A stretch of DNA of 64,000 nt from Nocardioides nitrophenolicus (GCF_016907515.1 NZ_JAFBBY010000001.1:5394001-5458000), one strand, 5' to 3'. Shown: positions 38,855 through 48,826, counted from the stretch's first letter. Numbers and translations: made by a program. The notes: generated from the sequence alone by a model not told the origin.

Positions 38855-39409
38855 GTGACCTCCGACCTCGCCGTCCCGACCTGGCTGGTCGTGGTGACCC
38901 TCGTCGCCGTCGCGGCGCTCGCGGTCGTGGCGTACCGGCTGTCCCGGTCCGTGCGCCAGGCGCGCGGCCAGACCGAGGCGCTGCTCACCGCCGCCGCACA
39001 GGACGCCGAGGCGCTGCGCGAGCAGCTGGCGCGGATCGAGACGGAGCTGCAGGCCGCGCAGGACGGCGCCACCCGGCGCGAGCGGACGCCGGTGGCCGTG
39101 GTCGACGACCGTGAGTACGTCATCACCGACCTGGGCCAGGAGCACGGGCCGCGGGTCCCGGCTCGGGTCGTGCCGGCGCCGATGTTCGCCGACATCGTGC
39201 TGCGCGAGAGCGTGATCAAGACGGCGGCGCTGGCCGCCGGGCTGCGGCGGGCGCTCTCGCCCGAGGTCCGCAACCGGATCCGCTTCGAGATGAAGCGCGA
39301 GGTCAAGCGCTCGCGCAAGGAGCGCCGGCTGCTGCTCAAGGCGGCCCGCCGCGACCTGGAGTCCCGGCAGCGCGCGACCCTGCGCCCGGACGTGGAGGTG
39401 TCGTCGTGA
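38855..39409 (+). CDS. Hypothetical membrane-anchored coiled-coil protein
   Basis: 184 residues from the GTG at 38855. One N-terminal membrane helix (about 9-29), then a heptad-like helix (about 30-70, LLTAAAQDAEALREQLARIETEL) and a basic C-terminal half (RFEMKREVKRSRKERRLLLKAARR). The gene sits where other actinobacteria carry a DUF948-type membrane protein before the DUF6167 gene and alaS, so the role may be similar, but the sequence match is not clear to me. It overlaps the next gene by 4 nt. Confidence 0.75.
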   Translation: MTSDLAVPTWLVVVTLVAVAALAVVAYRLSRSVRQARGQTEALLTAAAQDAEALREQLARIETELQAAQDGATRRERTPVAVVDDREYVITDLGQEHGPRVPARVVPAPMFADIVLRESVIKTAALAAGLRRALSPEVRNRIRFEMKREVKRSRKERRLLLKAARRDLESRQRATLRPDVEVSS

Positions 39410-39669
39410 AGGCCGGCGTCTGGTTCGCGGCGGGAGCCGCCGCCGGCGTCTACGGCATGGTCCGGGTACGCCGCCTCGCCGAGGCGTTCACGCCCGACGG
39501 CATGCGCGACCGGATCGGCGCGGCCGTCCTCGGCGCGCGGATGTTCGGCGAGGAGGTCGCCCGCGGCCAGGCCGCGGCCGAAATCCACTTGCGACAGCGC
39601 TTCGACGGCGCGGACGCTGGTCCGCCCCAACTCATGAATCCCCAGTCCAGCAAGGAAGGCACCCGTTGA
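39406..39669 (+). CDS. DUF6167-type small membrane protein
   Basis: 87 residues. MKAGVWFAAGAAAGVYGMVRVRRLAEAFTPDG is a single helix anchor plus the start of a charged cytosolic part, the pattern of the small proteins found just before alaS in actinobacteria. Function unknown. It overlaps the previous gene and alaS (TTGA) by 4 nt each, so all three are coupled. Confidence 0.75.
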   Translation: MKAGVWFAAGAAAGVYGMVRVRRLAEAFTPDGMRDRIGAAVLGARMFGEEVARGQAAAEIHLRQRFDGADAGPPQLMNPQSSKEGTR

Positions 39670-42362
39670 GCGAGCAGTACCTGAGCAGCGCGGAGATCCG
39701 CAACCGGTTCCTCGCCCACTTCGAGAACCGCGGCCACACCGTCGTACCGTCGGCCTCGCTGCTGCTCGACGACCCCAACCTGCTCTTCGTCAACGCCGGA
39801 ATGGTGCCGTTCAAGCCCTACTTCCTGGGCCAGGAGACGCCGCCCTTCCAGCGGGCGACCAGCGTGCAGAAGTGCGTGCGGACCCTCGACATCGAGGAGG
39901 TCGGCAAGACCACCCGCCACGGCACCTTCTTCCAGATGAACGGCAACTTCTCCTTCGGCGACTACTTCAAGGAGGGCGCGGTCCGGTTCGCCTGGGAGCT
40001 GATAACCAACGCCCAGGCCGACGGCGGCTTCGGCTTCGACCCCGACCGGATCTGGGTCACGGTGCTGCCCGAGGACGACGAGGCACGCGAGGCGTGGAAG
40101 CGGATCGCGGGCCTGCCCGACGAGCGGATCCAGCCGCGCGGGCTGAAGGACAACTACTGGAACATGGGCGTGCCCGGTCCCGGTGGTCCCTGCAGCGAGA
40201 TCTACATCGACCGGGGGGCCGAGTTCGGGCCCGACGGCGGCCCCGAGGCCGACGAGGACCGGTTCCTGGAGATCTGGAACCTGGTCTTCATGCAGGAGGA
40301 GCTCAGCGCCGTCCGGGCGAAGGACGACTTCGACATCGCGGGCCCGCTGCCGAGCAAGAACATCGACACCGGCATGGGCCTGGAGCGGGTCGCGTACCTG
40401 CTCCAGGGCAAGCACAACATGTACGAGATCGACACGGTCTTCCCCGTGATCGAGAAGGCGATGGACCTCTCCGGCAAGAGGTACGGCGCGCCCGGGGCCG
40501 ACGGCCACGTCGACGACGTGCGCTTCCGCGTGGTCGCCGACCACGTCCGCAGCTCGCTGATGCTGATCGGCGACGGCGTCACCCCCGGCAACGAGGGCCG
40601 CGGCTACGTCCTGCGCCGGCTGCTGCGCCGCGCGGTGCGCAACATGCGGCTGCTCGGCTACCAGGACCCGGCGCTGCCCGAGCTGCTGCCGGTCTCGCGC
40701 GACAGGATGGGGGAGAGCTACCCCGAGCTGGTCTCCGGCTGGGACCGGATCGCCCAGGTCGCGTACGCCGAGGAGGAGGCCTTCCGCAAGACCCTCCAGG
40801 CCGGCACCCAGATCTTCGACCTCGCGGCGGGCGAGGTGAAGCAGTCCGGCGCGAGCACCATCCCGGGCGAGAAGGCGTTCGCGCTCCACGACACCTACGG
40901 CTTCCCGATCGACCTCACTCTCGAGATGGCGGCCGAGGCCGGGCTGAACGTCGACGAGTCCGGCTTCCGGCAGCTGATGGCCGAGCAGCGCGAGCGGGCC
41001 AAGGCCGACGCGCGCGCGAAGAAGGGCCAGCACGCCGACACCGCCGTCTACCGCGACATCCTCGACGCCAACGGCCCGACCGAGTGGCTCGCCTACGAGA
41101 CCCTCGAGACCGAGTCCCGGCCGCTGGCGCTGCTGCGCGAGGGCGCGGCCGTGCCGGTGCTCGCCGGGGGTGAGATCGGCGAGCTGGTCCTCGACCGCAC
41201 CCCGTTCTACGCCGAGTCCGGCGGCCAGGTCGCCGACGCCGGCGTGATCGAGTTCGAGGGCGGCGCCCTGGAGGTGCTCGACGTCCAGCGGCCGGTGCGC
41301 GGCCTGGTCGTCCACCAGGTCCGGGTCGTCGACGGCGAGCTGCCGGCCGACGCGCGGCTGCTGCACGCGAAGGTCGACCCGCAGTGGCGCATCGGCGCCC
41401 GCCAGGCGCACTCCGGCACCCACATCGTGCATGCCGCGCTGCGCGAGGTGCTCGGGCCGACCGCGCTGCAGTCCGGCTCCTACAACCGCCCGGGCTACCT
41501 CCGTCTCGACTTCGGCTGGCTCAACGCCCTCTCGCCGGACCAGGTCCGCGAGATCGAGCAGGTCTCCAACAACGCGCTGCGCGCCGACCTGCCCGTCGGC
41601 TGGCAGTACATGACCCTCGGCGAGGCCAAGGACTGGGGCGCGATCGCCCTCTTCGGCGAGACGTACGACGACCAGAAGGTCCGCGTGGTCGAGATCGGCG
41701 GTCCGTGGTCGCGTGAGCTGTGCGGTGGCACCCACGTCGACCACTCCAGCCAGGTCGGCACCATCGTGGTCACCAGCGAGGCGTCGGTCGGCTCCGGCAA
41801 CCGCCGGATCGAGGCGCTCACCGGTGTCGAGGGCTTCGACTACCTCGCCCGTGAGCGCGACGTCGTCGGCCAGCTGTCCACGCTGCTCAAGACCCAGCCC
41901 GGCGACCTCGTCGGCCGGGTCGGCGACCTCGTGGAGCGGCTCAAGCAGACGGAGAAGGAGATCGAGAGGATCCGGCTCCAGCAGCTGCTCGCCGGAGGTG
42001 CCGCCCTCGCCGAGGGTGCGCAGGTGGTCAACGGGGTGCGCCTGGTCGCCCAGCGTCTCGACGGCGCCTCGGGTGGCGACGTCCGCACCCTCGCCACCGA
42101 CGTGCGCGCCCGGCTCGCCGGCGACGCTCCGGCGGTCGTCGTCCTGGTCGGCGCGGCCGACGGCAAGGCCGCGATCGTGGCGGCGCTCAACGACGCGGCC
42201 CAGGCCCGTGGCCTCGCGGCCGGCGACCTGGTCCGCGCGGCGGCGCCCTTCCTCGACGGCAAGGGCGGCGGCAAGGCCGACCTGGCCCAGGGCGGCGGCA
42301 CGGACGTATCCCGGATCGACGAGGCGCTCGCCGCCGTCACCGCCGCGGTGGCGCGGGGCTGA
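39666..42362 (+). CDS. alaS: Alanyl-tRNA synthetase
   Basis: 898 residues, TTG start with AAGGAAGG upstream. Catalytic class II core (about 1-260; RHGTFFQMNGNFSFGDYFK), tRNA-binding middle, editing domain with the zinc ligands HSGTH and CGGTHVDHS, and a C-terminal C-Ala region ending in the DHHA1-type glycine stretch GKGGGKADLAQGGG. It charges tRNA-Ala and clears mis-charged Ser and Gly. The alaS-ruvX-mltG-aroE order is conserved in actinobacteria. Confidence 0.98.
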   Translation: MSEQYLSSAEIRNRFLAHFENRGHTVVPSASLLLDDPNLLFVNAGMVPFKPYFLGQETPPFQRATSVQKCVRTLDIEEVGKTTRHGTFFQMNGNFSFGDYFKEGAVRFAWELITNAQADGGFGFDPDRIWVTVLPEDDEAREAWKRIAGLPDERIQPRGLKDNYWNMGVPGPGGPCSEIYIDRGAEFGPDGGPEADEDRFLEIWNLVFMQEELSAVRAKDDFDIAGPLPSKNIDTGMGLERVAYLLQGKHNMYEIDTVFPVIEKAMDLSGKRYGAPGADGHVDDVRFRVVADHVRSSLMLIGDGVTPGNEGRGYVLRRLLRRAVRNMRLLGYQDPALPELLPVSRDRMGESYPELVSGWDRIAQVAYAEEEAFRKTLQAGTQIFDLAAGEVKQSGASTIPGEKAFALHDTYGFPIDLTLEMAAEAGLNVDESGFRQLMAEQRERAKADARAKKGQHADTAVYRDILDANGPTEWLAYETLETESRPLALLREGAAVPVLAGGEIGELVLDRTPFYAESGGQVADAGVIEFEGGALEVLDVQRPVRGLVVHQVRVVDGELPADARLLHAKVDPQWRIGARQAHSGTHIVHAALREVLGPTALQSGSYNRPGYLRLDFGWLNALSPDQVREIEQVSNNALRADLPVGWQYMTLGEAKDWGAIALFGETYDDQKVRVVEIGGPWSRELCGGTHVDHSSQVGTIVVTSEASVGSGNRRIEALTGVEGFDYLARERDVVGQLSTLLKTQPGDLVGRVGDLVERLKQTEKEIERIRLQQLLAGGAALAEGAQVVNGVRLVAQRLDGASGGDVRTLATDVRARLAGDAPAVVVLVGAADGKAAIVAALNDAAQARGLAAGDLVRAAAPFLDGKGGGKADLAQGGGTDVSRIDEALAAVTAAVARG

Positions 42363-42366
42363 GTCG

Positions 42367-42837
42367 ATGAGGCACGGCGTGCGCCTCGGCGTCGACCCGG
42401 GAGACGCCCGGATCGGCGTCGCCCGCAGCGACCCCTCCGGGATGCTCGCCACCCCGGTCGAGACGGTGCGCCGCGGCAACGGCGACCTGCGCCGGATCCA
42501 CCGGATCCTCGCCGAGGAGAACGCCGTCGAGGTCGTGATGGGCCTGCCCCGCTCGCTGGGCGGCGGCGAGGGCCCGGCGGCGCTGAAGACCCGCGAGTTC
42601 GCCGTACGCCTGGCGCGGCGGATCGCTCCGGTCCCGGTGCGCCTCGTCGACGAGCGGCTCACCACGGTGACCGCGGAGGCTATGCTGCGCGACCAGCGCA
42701 AGGGAGCGAAGCGCCGAGCCGTGGTCGACCAGGTCGCGGCCGTCGTCATCCTCCAGCAGGCGCTGGACGCAGAACGCGCGACCGGCAACCCTCCGGGCGA
42801 GCTGGTGACCCCCACGCACGAGGAGACCCATGACTGA
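42367..42837 (+). CDS. ruvX: RuvX/YqgF-family putative pre-16S rRNA nuclease
   Basis: 156 residues. RNase H-like fold with LGVDPGDARIGVA carrying the first catalytic Asp, VVMGLPRSL, VDERLTTVTAE with the Glu, and the last Asp in VVDQVAAVVIL. In E. coli the homologue matures the 5' end of 16S rRNA. The start is 4 nt after alaS and the end overlaps mltG by 8 nt. Confidence 0.94.
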   Translation: MRHGVRLGVDPGDARIGVARSDPSGMLATPVETVRRGNGDLRRIHRILAEENAVEVVMGLPRSLGGGEGPAALKTREFAVRLARRIAPVPVRLVDERLTTVTAEAMLRDQRKGAKRRAVVDQVAAVVILQQALDAERATGNPPGELVTPTHEETHD

Positions 42838-43981
42838 GCCGCACCCCGAGCAGGTCGAGGCCACGGGTCACGACCTGCTCCCCGGTACGCCCGCCGGCGG
42901 TCGCCGTCGCGCGGAGAAGCGCCGTCGGGGCGGCTGTCTGCCGATGCTGCTGGTGGTGCTCGTCTTCTGTGCCATCGTCGCCTGGTTCGCCCGGGGCGCG
43001 ATCGCCGACGTCAAGGACATGTTCGCGGGGCCCGAGGACTACGCCGGTCCCGGCAGCGGCGAGGTCACCTTCGTCATCGACCCCGGCCAGTCGGTCTCCT
43101 CGATGGGCGCCGAGCTCGAGGACCTCGGCGTGGTCAAGTCGTCCGACGCGTTCGTCGACGCCGCCGCCAAGGACGGCCGCTCCACCAAGATCCAGGCCGG
43201 CACCTACCTGCTCAAGAGCCGGATGAAGGCCGCCGACGTCGTCACCATCCTGGTCGACCCCTCGCAGATGTCGCAGGAGACGGTGACCATCCCGGAGGGC
43301 AAGCGCACCTCCGACATCGTGAAGATCCTGGCGAAGAACACCGACTTCAAGGCCAAGCAGTTCCAGGCGGTGCTCGCCGACCCGGCCGCGCTCGGCCTGC
43401 CGGCGTCCGCGGAGGGCAACCCGGAGGGCTACCTGTTCCCGGCGACGTACACCATCACGCCGGCCGACACCCCGCAGTCGATCCTGGCCGCGATGGTCGC
43501 CAAGGGACAGTCGGTGATGACCGAGCTCGGCCTGGACGCCCAGGCGGAGCAGGTCGGCCTCACCGCCCACGAGGTGCTGACCGTGGCGAGCATGCTGGAG
43601 TTCGAGGCCAACCGCACCGAGGACTACCCGAAGGTCGCCCGCGCGATCTACAACCGGCTCGACATCGACATGGCGCTGCAGTCCGACGCCACGGTCGCGT
43701 ACGCCAACGGGCTCTCCGGTGAGGTCTGGACCACCTCCGAGCAGCGTGACATCGACTCGCCCTACAACACCTACAAGCACACCGGCCTGCCGCCGGGCCC
43801 GATCGGCAACCCCGGCAAGGCGACCATCGACGCGGCGCTCCACCCCGCCGACGGGCCGTGGCTGTACTGGGTCGTGGTCAACCTGAAGACCGGCGAGACC
43901 GTCTTCTCGACCACCCTGGCCGAGCACAACGCCGCGACCGAGCGGCTGCGTGAGTACTGCAAGACCTCCGACGCCTGCTGA
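42830..43981 (+). CDS. mltG: Endolytic transglycosylase MltG (YceG-like)
   Basis: 383 residues. A basic N terminus, one membrane helix (about 33-55), a LysM-like domain and the catalytic YceG domain with the conserved Glu in ASMLEFEANRTEDYPKVARAIYNRL and the closing NPGKATIDAALHP segment. MltG cuts nascent glycan strands in the membrane and helps set their length. It overlaps ruvX and is followed 10 nt later by aroE. Confidence 0.94.
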   Translation: MTEPHPEQVEATGHDLLPGTPAGGRRRAEKRRRGGCLPMLLVVLVFCAIVAWFARGAIADVKDMFAGPEDYAGPGSGEVTFVIDPGQSVSSMGAELEDLGVVKSSDAFVDAAAKDGRSTKIQAGTYLLKSRMKAADVVTILVDPSQMSQETVTIPEGKRTSDIVKILAKNTDFKAKQFQAVLADPAALGLPASAEGNPEGYLFPATYTITPADTPQSILAAMVAKGQSVMTELGLDAQAEQVGLTAHEVLTVASMLEFEANRTEDYPKVARAIYNRLDIDMALQSDATVAYANGLSGEVWTTSEQRDIDSPYNTYKHTGLPPGPIGNPGKATIDAALHPADGPWLYWVVVNLKTGETVFSTTLAEHNAATERLREYCKTSDAC

Positions 43982-43991
43982 TGGCGCGTCG

Positions 43992-44798
43992 ATGAGGTGC
44001 GCGGTCCTGGGGGACCCGGTCGCCCACTCGCTCTCGCCGACCCTGCACCGGGCCGGGTACGCCGCGCTCGGCCTCGACGCGTCGTACGACGCCGTGCGGG
44101 TGCCGGCGGGCGAGCTGGCCGGGTTCGTGGCCGGCCTCGGCCCCGAGTGGCGCGGCCTGTCGGTGACCGCGCCGCTCAAGCGGGAGGCGCTGGCGCTGGC
44201 CGACGAGGTCTCCGAGCTCGCCGTGCTGGCCGGGGGCGCGAACACGCTGGTCCGGCGGGGCGGGCGCTGGTACGCCGACAACACCGACGTCCCGGGCGCC
44301 GCCGCGGCGATCCGGGAGCGCTTCGCGGGGCCGCTGACCGCGGCCACCGTCCTCGGTGGTGGTGCGACGGCGGCCAGTGTCGGGCTCGCGCTCGCGGACC
44401 TCGGCCTCGGCGCGATCACGGTCGCCGCCCGCACCCCGGCGAACGCCGAGGAGGCGGTCGCGGCGATCCGCCGCCACCCGCGCGGCCCCGTCGTCGACGT
44501 GCTGCCGCTGGCCGCGGTCGGCGCCGGCGGTGGAGTGCTGGTCTCCACGATCCCGGCGAGTGCGCAGACGCCCGACCTGGTCGAGCGGGTGCTGCCGGCC
44601 GACGTGGTGTTCGAGGTGACCTACGCCGAGTGGCCCACGCCCCTGGTCGCCGCCGCGCTCGACGCGGGGAGCACGGTCGTCTCCGGGCTGGACCTGCTCG
44701 TCCACCAGGCCGTGCTCCAGTTCGCCCTGTTCACTGGTCAGGACGGACCACTCGACGCGATGCGCTCGGCGGGCGAAGCGGCCCTCGCGGCTCGGTAG
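43992..44798 (+). CDS. aroE: Shikimate dehydrogenase
   Basis: 268 residues from the ATG at 43992. GDPVAHSLSPTLHRAG is the substrate-binding start, the catalytic Lys lies in TAPLKREA, the second Asp in ADNTDVPG, and the cofactor loop is GGGATAAS. It reduces 3-dehydroshikimate. An earlier in-frame ATG at 43950 lies in mltG and would add an unrelated tail. The other shikimate genes begin 730 bp downstream. Confidence 0.94.
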   Translation: MRCAVLGDPVAHSLSPTLHRAGYAALGLDASYDAVRVPAGELAGFVAGLGPEWRGLSVTAPLKREALALADEVSELAVLAGGANTLVRRGGRWYADNTDVPGAAAAIRERFAGPLTAATVLGGGATAASVGLALADLGLGAITVAARTPANAEEAVAAIRRHPRGPVVDVLPLAAVGAGGGVLVSTIPASAQTPDLVERVLPADVVFEVTYAEWPTPLVAAALDAGSTVVSGLDLLVHQAVLQFALFTGQDGPLDAMRSAGEAALAAR

Positions 44799-44801
44799 GT
44801 T
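44796..44801 (+). promoter_or_regulatory. -10 box (TAGGTT) overlapping the aroE stop
   Basis: The aroE TAG stop is part of TAGGTT, followed by 6 nt and the ATG at 44808, consistent with leaderless transcription of the prepilin peptidase gene. Confidence 0.45.
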
Positions 44802-44807
44802 GCGGTC

Positions 44808-45506
44808 ATGGAGTGGGTCCCGGCGCTGGTCTGCGCGCTGATCGGCGCGGCGCTGGGGCTGCTCGTCCCGTGGCTGGTCGCGCGCTGCCCCGAACCGGAG
44901 CACGATCCCGACGAGAACCCGGAGGACTACCCGGACCACGTGCCGTTCGCCCGGCTGGCCGCCCGGCCCGGGCTGCGGTGGGGGAGCGCCGTCGCGTGCG
45001 GGCTCGCGGCCGGCGTACTCGGGCTGGCGCTCGGCTGGGGCTGGGCGCTGCTGTGGCTGCTGCCGCTGGTCCCGGTCTGCTGCGCGCTGACCGTGATCGA
45101 CTACGTCACCTGGTACCTCCCGTCCCGGCTGATCCAGCCGGCCTGGCTGGTGACCGGCGTCCTGGTGGGGGTGGTCGCCGTCATCGTCGGCGAGCCGCGG
45201 GTGGCGCTGTGGGGGCTGATCGGGTTCGTGGCGCTCGGGGGCTACTACGGCCTGATGTGGCTGGTGAGCCCGCGCGCCATGGCCGGTGGCGACGTACGCC
45301 TGGGCGCGCTGCTCGGCATCGCCCTCGGGCCGTTCGGCGCCGGCGTGCTGATCGTCTCGGCGGTCGCCGCCGCGGTGCTCGCGGTGCTGGGGCTGGTGCC
45401 GCTGCGGCGCAACGGCACGATGATCCGGCGGCGGGTGCCGTACGGGCCCTTCCTGGTGCTCGGGGCGCTCGCCGCGATCGTGGTGGGACAGGTCCTCAGC
45501 GCCTGA
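44808..45506 (+). CDS. Prepilin peptidase, A24 family
   Basis: 232 residues, polytopic. The two catalytic Asp are present: in VIDYVTWYLP and in MAGGDVRLG, the GxGD-type motif of type IV prepilin peptidases. The CxxC pair of the classical methylase domain is absent, as in TadV or minimal types. It would mature pilin-like proteins, but none is encoded in the window. A related gene (Rv2551c) occupies the same place next to aroE in mycobacteria. Confidence 0.88.
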   Translation: MEWVPALVCALIGAALGLLVPWLVARCPEPEHDPDENPEDYPDHVPFARLAARPGLRWGSAVACGLAAGVLGLALGWGWALLWLLPLVPVCCALTVIDYVTWYLPSRLIQPAWLVTGVLVGVVAVIVGEPRVALWGLIGFVALGGYYGLMWLVSPRAMAGGDVRLGALLGIALGPFGAGVLIVSAVAAAVLAVLGLVPLRRNGTMIRRRVPYGPFLVLGALAAIVVGQVLSA

Positions 45507-45530
45507 GCCCACCGTGGGAGACTGGTGCCC

Positions 45531-46709
45531 ATGTTGCGCTGGCTGACCGCGGGGGAGTCCCACGGCCCCTCCCTGGTCGCGATCCTCGAGGGCCTGCCGG
45601 CCCACGTCGAGGTCACGACCGATGACATCTCCGACTCGCTCGCCCGCCGCCGCCTCGGCTACGGCCGGGGCGCCCGGATGAAGTTCGAGGCCGACGAGGT
45701 CACCATCACCGGCGGCGTCCGCCACGGCCGCACCCAGGGCGGCCCGGTCGCGATCCAGGTCGGCAACACCGAGTGGCCGAAGTGGGAGACCGTGATGGCG
45801 GCCGACCCGGTCGACCCCGCCGTGCTGGAGGCGCAGGCGCGCAACGCCCCGCTCACCCGCCCCCGCCCCGGTCACGCCGACCTCGCGGGCATGCAGAAGT
45901 ACGACTTCGCCGACGCCCGCCCGATCCTGGAGCGCGCCTCCGCCCGCGAGACGGCGGCCCGGGTCGCGCTCGGACGGGTCGCCAGCAACTTCCTGGAGCA
46001 GGCCACCGGCGCCCGGATCGTCAGCCACGTGCTCGAGATCGGCGGCGTCCGCACTCCCTCGCGCGAGCTCCCCACGCCCGACGACGTCGTGCGTCTCGAC
46101 GCCGACCCGGTGCGCTGCCTCGACGCCGACGGCTCCAAGCTGATGGTCGAGCGGATCGACCAGGCCCACAAGGACGGCGACACCCTCGGCGGCGTGGTCG
46201 AGGTCGTGGTCCACGGGCTGCCGCCGGGCCTGGGCTCCCACGTGCACTGGGACCGCCGGCTCGACGCCCGCCTCGCCGGCGCGCTGATGGGCATCCAGGC
46301 GATCAAGGGCGTCGAGGTCGGCGACGGCTTCGAGCTCGCCGCGACGCCCGGCTCCCTCGCCCACGACGAGATCGTGCCCACCGAGGACGGCCTGCGCCGG
46401 GTATCGGGCCGCTCCGGCGGCACCGAGGGCGGCATGACCACCGGCGAGATCCTGCGGGTGCGGGCGGCGATGAAGCCGATCGCGACCGTCCCGCGCGCGC
46501 TGCGCACCGTCGACCTCGCCACCGGCGAGGAGGCGGTCGCCCACCACCAGCGCTCCGACGTCTGCGCGGTCCCCGCCGCCGGCATCGTCGCCGAGGCGAT
46601 GGTGGCGCTGGTGCTGGCCGAGGCGGTGCTGGAGAAGTTCGGCGGCGACTCCGTGCAGGAGACCCGGCGCAACGTGCAGTCGTACCTCGACACGCTCCGG
46701 TTCAGGTGA
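45531..46709 (+). CDS. aroC: Chorismate synthase
   Basis: 392 residues from the ATG at 45531; a GTG two codons earlier is also in frame. The signature TAGESHGPS is at the N terminus, with [13 protein letters not shown] and [10 protein letters not shown] inside. It converts EPSP to chorismate using reduced FMN. A GAGACT box 8 nt upstream may be a weak -10. The end overlaps aroK by 4 nt. Confidence 0.97.
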   Translation: MLRWLTAGESHGPSLVAILEGLPAHVEVTTDDISDSLARRRLGYGRGARMKFEADEVTITGGVRHGRTQGGPVAIQVGNTEWPKWETVMAADPVDPAVLEAQARNAPLTRPRPGHADLAGMQKYDFADARPILERASARETAARVALGRVASNFLEQATGARIVSHVLEIGGVRTPSRELPTPDDVVRLDADPVRCLDADGSKLMVERIDQAHKDGDTLGGVVEVVVHGLPPGLGSHVHWDRRLDARLAGALMGIQAIKGVEVGDGFELAATPGSLAHDEIVPTEDGLRRVSGRSGGTEGGMTTGEILRVRAAMKPIATVPRALRTVDLATGEEAVAHHQRSDVCAVPAAGIVAEAMVALVLAEAVLEKFGGDSVQETRRNVQSYLDTLRFR

Positions 46710-47221
46710 CCGGACCGCGGGCGGTCCTGGTCGGCTCGATGGGTGCCGGCAAGACCACGGTGGGGCGGCTCGTCGCCGCGCGGCTCGGCGTCGGGTTCGC
46801 CGACACCGACGCGATCGTGGAGGAGCGGACCGGCAAGAGCGTCCAGGACATCTTCGTCGAGGACGGCGAGGCGGCGTTCCGCGCGCTCGAGCGGGCCGTG
46901 GTCGCCGAGGCGCTCGCGTCGTACGACGGCGTGCTCTCGCTCGGCGGGGGCGCCGTGCTCGACCCGGCCACCCGGGCGCTGCTCGCCGCGCACCCCGTCG
47001 TCTTCCTGCGGGTCGGCCTCGCCGACGCGGTCAAGCGGGTCGGCCTCGGCACCGGGCGTCCCCTGCTGCTCGGCAACGTCCGGGCCCGGGTCAAGCAGCT
47101 GCTCGACGAGCGCACGCCGGTCTACCAGGGCGTCGCCAGGTTCACCGTCGATACCGACGGCCGCGAGCCCGCCGAGATCACCGCCGAGATCGTCGCCAGC
47201 CTCGAAGGGGAGCCCGCATGA
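46706..47221 (+). CDS. aroK: Shikimate kinase
   Basis: 171 residues, GTG start. Walker [10 protein letters not shown], the shikimate-binding DTD ([10 protein letters not shown]), the GGG segment (LSLGGGAV) and the lid Arg in GTGRPLL. It phosphorylates shikimate at O3. Overlaps aroC and aroB by 4 nt at each end. Confidence 0.96.
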   Translation: MTGPRAVLVGSMGAGKTTVGRLVAARLGVGFADTDAIVEERTGKSVQDIFVEDGEAAFRALERAVVAEALASYDGVLSLGGGAVLDPATRALLAAHPVVFLRVGLADAVKRVGLGTGRPLLLGNVRARVKQLLDERTPVYQGVARFTVDTDGREPAEITAEIVASLEGEPA

Positions 47222-48318
47222 GCCAGCCGACCGTGATCCCGGTGCCGACCGCGGCGCCGTACGACGTCGTGGTGGGCCACGGCGTCCTCGACCGGCTCCG
47301 CGGCCTCCTGCCCGCGGGCGTCCAGCGGGTCGCGATCATCACGCCCGAGTCGCTGGAGGACCTGCTCGAGCCCTTCGAGGACCTGCTCGACGGTCTCGAC
47401 GTGATCGTGCTCCAGGTCCCCGACGGCGAGGAGGCGAAGAGCTGGGAGGTCGCCGCGGCGTGCTGGGAGTCGCTCGGGGAGGAGGGCTTCACCCGCTCCG
47501 ACGCCGTGGTGACGCTCGGCGGCGGCGCGACCACCGACTTGGGGGGCTTCGTCGCGGCCACCTGGCTGCGCGGGGTCGCCGTCGTGCACGTGCCGACCAC
47601 GGTGCTCGCCATGGTCGACGCGGCGGTCGGCGGCAAGACCGGCATCAACACCCCCGCGGGCAAGAACCTGGTCGGCTCCTTCCACGAGCCGGCCGGCGTC
47701 CTGTGCGACCTCGCACTGCTGGCGTCGCTCCCGCGCGCCGAGGTCGTCGCCGGGCTCGGCGAGGTGGTGAAGTGCGGCTTCATCGCCGACCCGCGGATCC
47801 TCGAGCTGGTCGAGGCCACCGAGCCCTCCGACCTGACGCCCGACTCGCCGGTGCTGCGCGAGCTGGTCGAGCGCGCGATCCGGGTCAAGGCCGAGGTCGT
47901 CGCCGGTGACCTGCGCGAGACCGGCGGGGTCGACGGCCACCCCGGGCGCGAGGTGCTCAACTACGGCCACACCCTCGCCCACGCCATCGAGAAGGCCACC
48001 GACTACTCCATCCGCCACGGCGAGGCGGTCGCCCTGGGCTGCGTGTACGTCGCCGAGCTGGCCGCCCGCGCCGGCTCCCTGGCGCCCGACGTGGTGGCCC
48101 GCCACCGCGCCGCCTTCGGCCGGGTCGGGCTCCCGACGTCGTGGAACGGCGCCGACTTCGACACCCTGCTCGCCACGATGCGCGTCGACAAGAAGGCCCG
48201 CGGCAACCAGCTGCGCTTCGTCGTCCTCTCCGAGCTGGCCCGGCCGGTCGTGCTCGCCGGGCCGTCCGAGGACGACCTCAGGGCGGCGTACGACGCGATC
48301 TCGGGCGGTGCGTCGTGA
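47218..48318 (+). CDS. aroB: 3-dehydroquinate synthase
   Basis: 366 residues. NAD-binding GGGATTDLGGF, the zinc ligands in EVVKCGF and in NYGHTLAHAIE with RHGEAVALG. It cyclises DAHP to dehydroquinate. The DAHP synthase and EPSP synthase genes are not in the window. Overlaps aroQ by 4 nt. Confidence 0.97.
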   Translation: MSQPTVIPVPTAAPYDVVVGHGVLDRLRGLLPAGVQRVAIITPESLEDLLEPFEDLLDGLDVIVLQVPDGEEAKSWEVAAACWESLGEEGFTRSDAVVTLGGGATTDLGGFVAATWLRGVAVVHVPTTVLAMVDAAVGGKTGINTPAGKNLVGSFHEPAGVLCDLALLASLPRAEVVAGLGEVVKCGFIADPRILELVEATEPSDLTPDSPVLRELVERAIRVKAEVVAGDLRETGGVDGHPGREVLNYGHTLAHAIEKATDYSIRHGEAVALGCVYVAELAARAGSLAPDVVARHRAAFGRVGLPTSWNGADFDTLLATMRVDKKARGNQLRFVVLSELARPVVLAGPSEDDLRAAYDAISGGAS

Positions 48319-48764
48319 GCCGCCGCGACGTCTACGTCCTCAACGGCCCCAACCTGGGCCGCCTCGGCAGGCGCCAGCCGGAGATCTACGGCACCACCAC
48401 CCACTTCGACCTGCAGAACGAGCTGATGCCGCGGTGGGGCAAGGAGCTCGGGCTCAAGATCCACTTCTCGCAGACCAACCACGAGGGCGAGCTGCTCGAC
48501 TGGCTCAACAACGCCGCCGACAAGGCCTGGCCTGTCGTGCTCAACGCGGGTGCCTGGACCCACTACTCCTACGCGCTCTACGACGCCTGCGCCCAGCTCA
48601 CCGCGCCGCTCGTCGAGGTCCACATCAGCGCGCCGTCGAAGCGGCCCGAGGAGTTCCGGCACACCTCGGTGGTCACGCCGCACGCCGCCAAGGTGATCGA
48701 GGGCCAGGGCATCGACGGCTACCGGCAGGCGCTCGAATTCATCGCGGCGCGGGGCGCCCAGTAG
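48315..48764 (+). CDS. aroQ: 3-dehydroquinate dehydratase, type II
   Basis: 149 residues. LNGPNLGRLGRRQPEIYG contains the catalytic Arg and Tyr; NAGAWTHYSYALYDA and EVHISAPSKRPEEFRH are the substrate-binding segments. It is the dodecameric, reversible type II enzyme. Last of the overlapping aroC-K-B-Q string. The mycobacterial pepQ between aroQ and efp is absent. Confidence 0.95.
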   Translation: MSRRDVYVLNGPNLGRLGRRQPEIYGTTTHFDLQNELMPRWGKELGLKIHFSQTNHEGELLDWLNNAADKAWPVVLNAGAWTHYSYALYDACAQLTAPLVEVHISAPSKRPEEFRHTSVVTPHAAKVIEGQGIDGYRQALEFIAARGAQ

Positions 48765-48767
48765 GAT
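48762..48767 (+). promoter_or_regulatory. -10 box (TAGGAT) for efp, overlapping the aroQ stop
   Basis: TAGGAT starts with the aroQ TAG stop and would give a leader of about 50 nt ending in AGAAGG before the efp ATG at 48827. Confidence 0.45.
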
Positions 48768-48826
48768 TGTCCGTCGGCCCGGCTGCGGGCCGCACGCTCT
48801 TGGACACCTCAACAGAAGGCTGACGC

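Noticed and set aside
39450..42815. 1121-codon open frame on the minus strand opposite alaS/ruvX
   Set aside because: It is the mirror of alaS and ruvX, which have full family signatures. In high-GC DNA the antisense frame often stays open; its product is Val/Leu/Asp/Arg-rich without domains.
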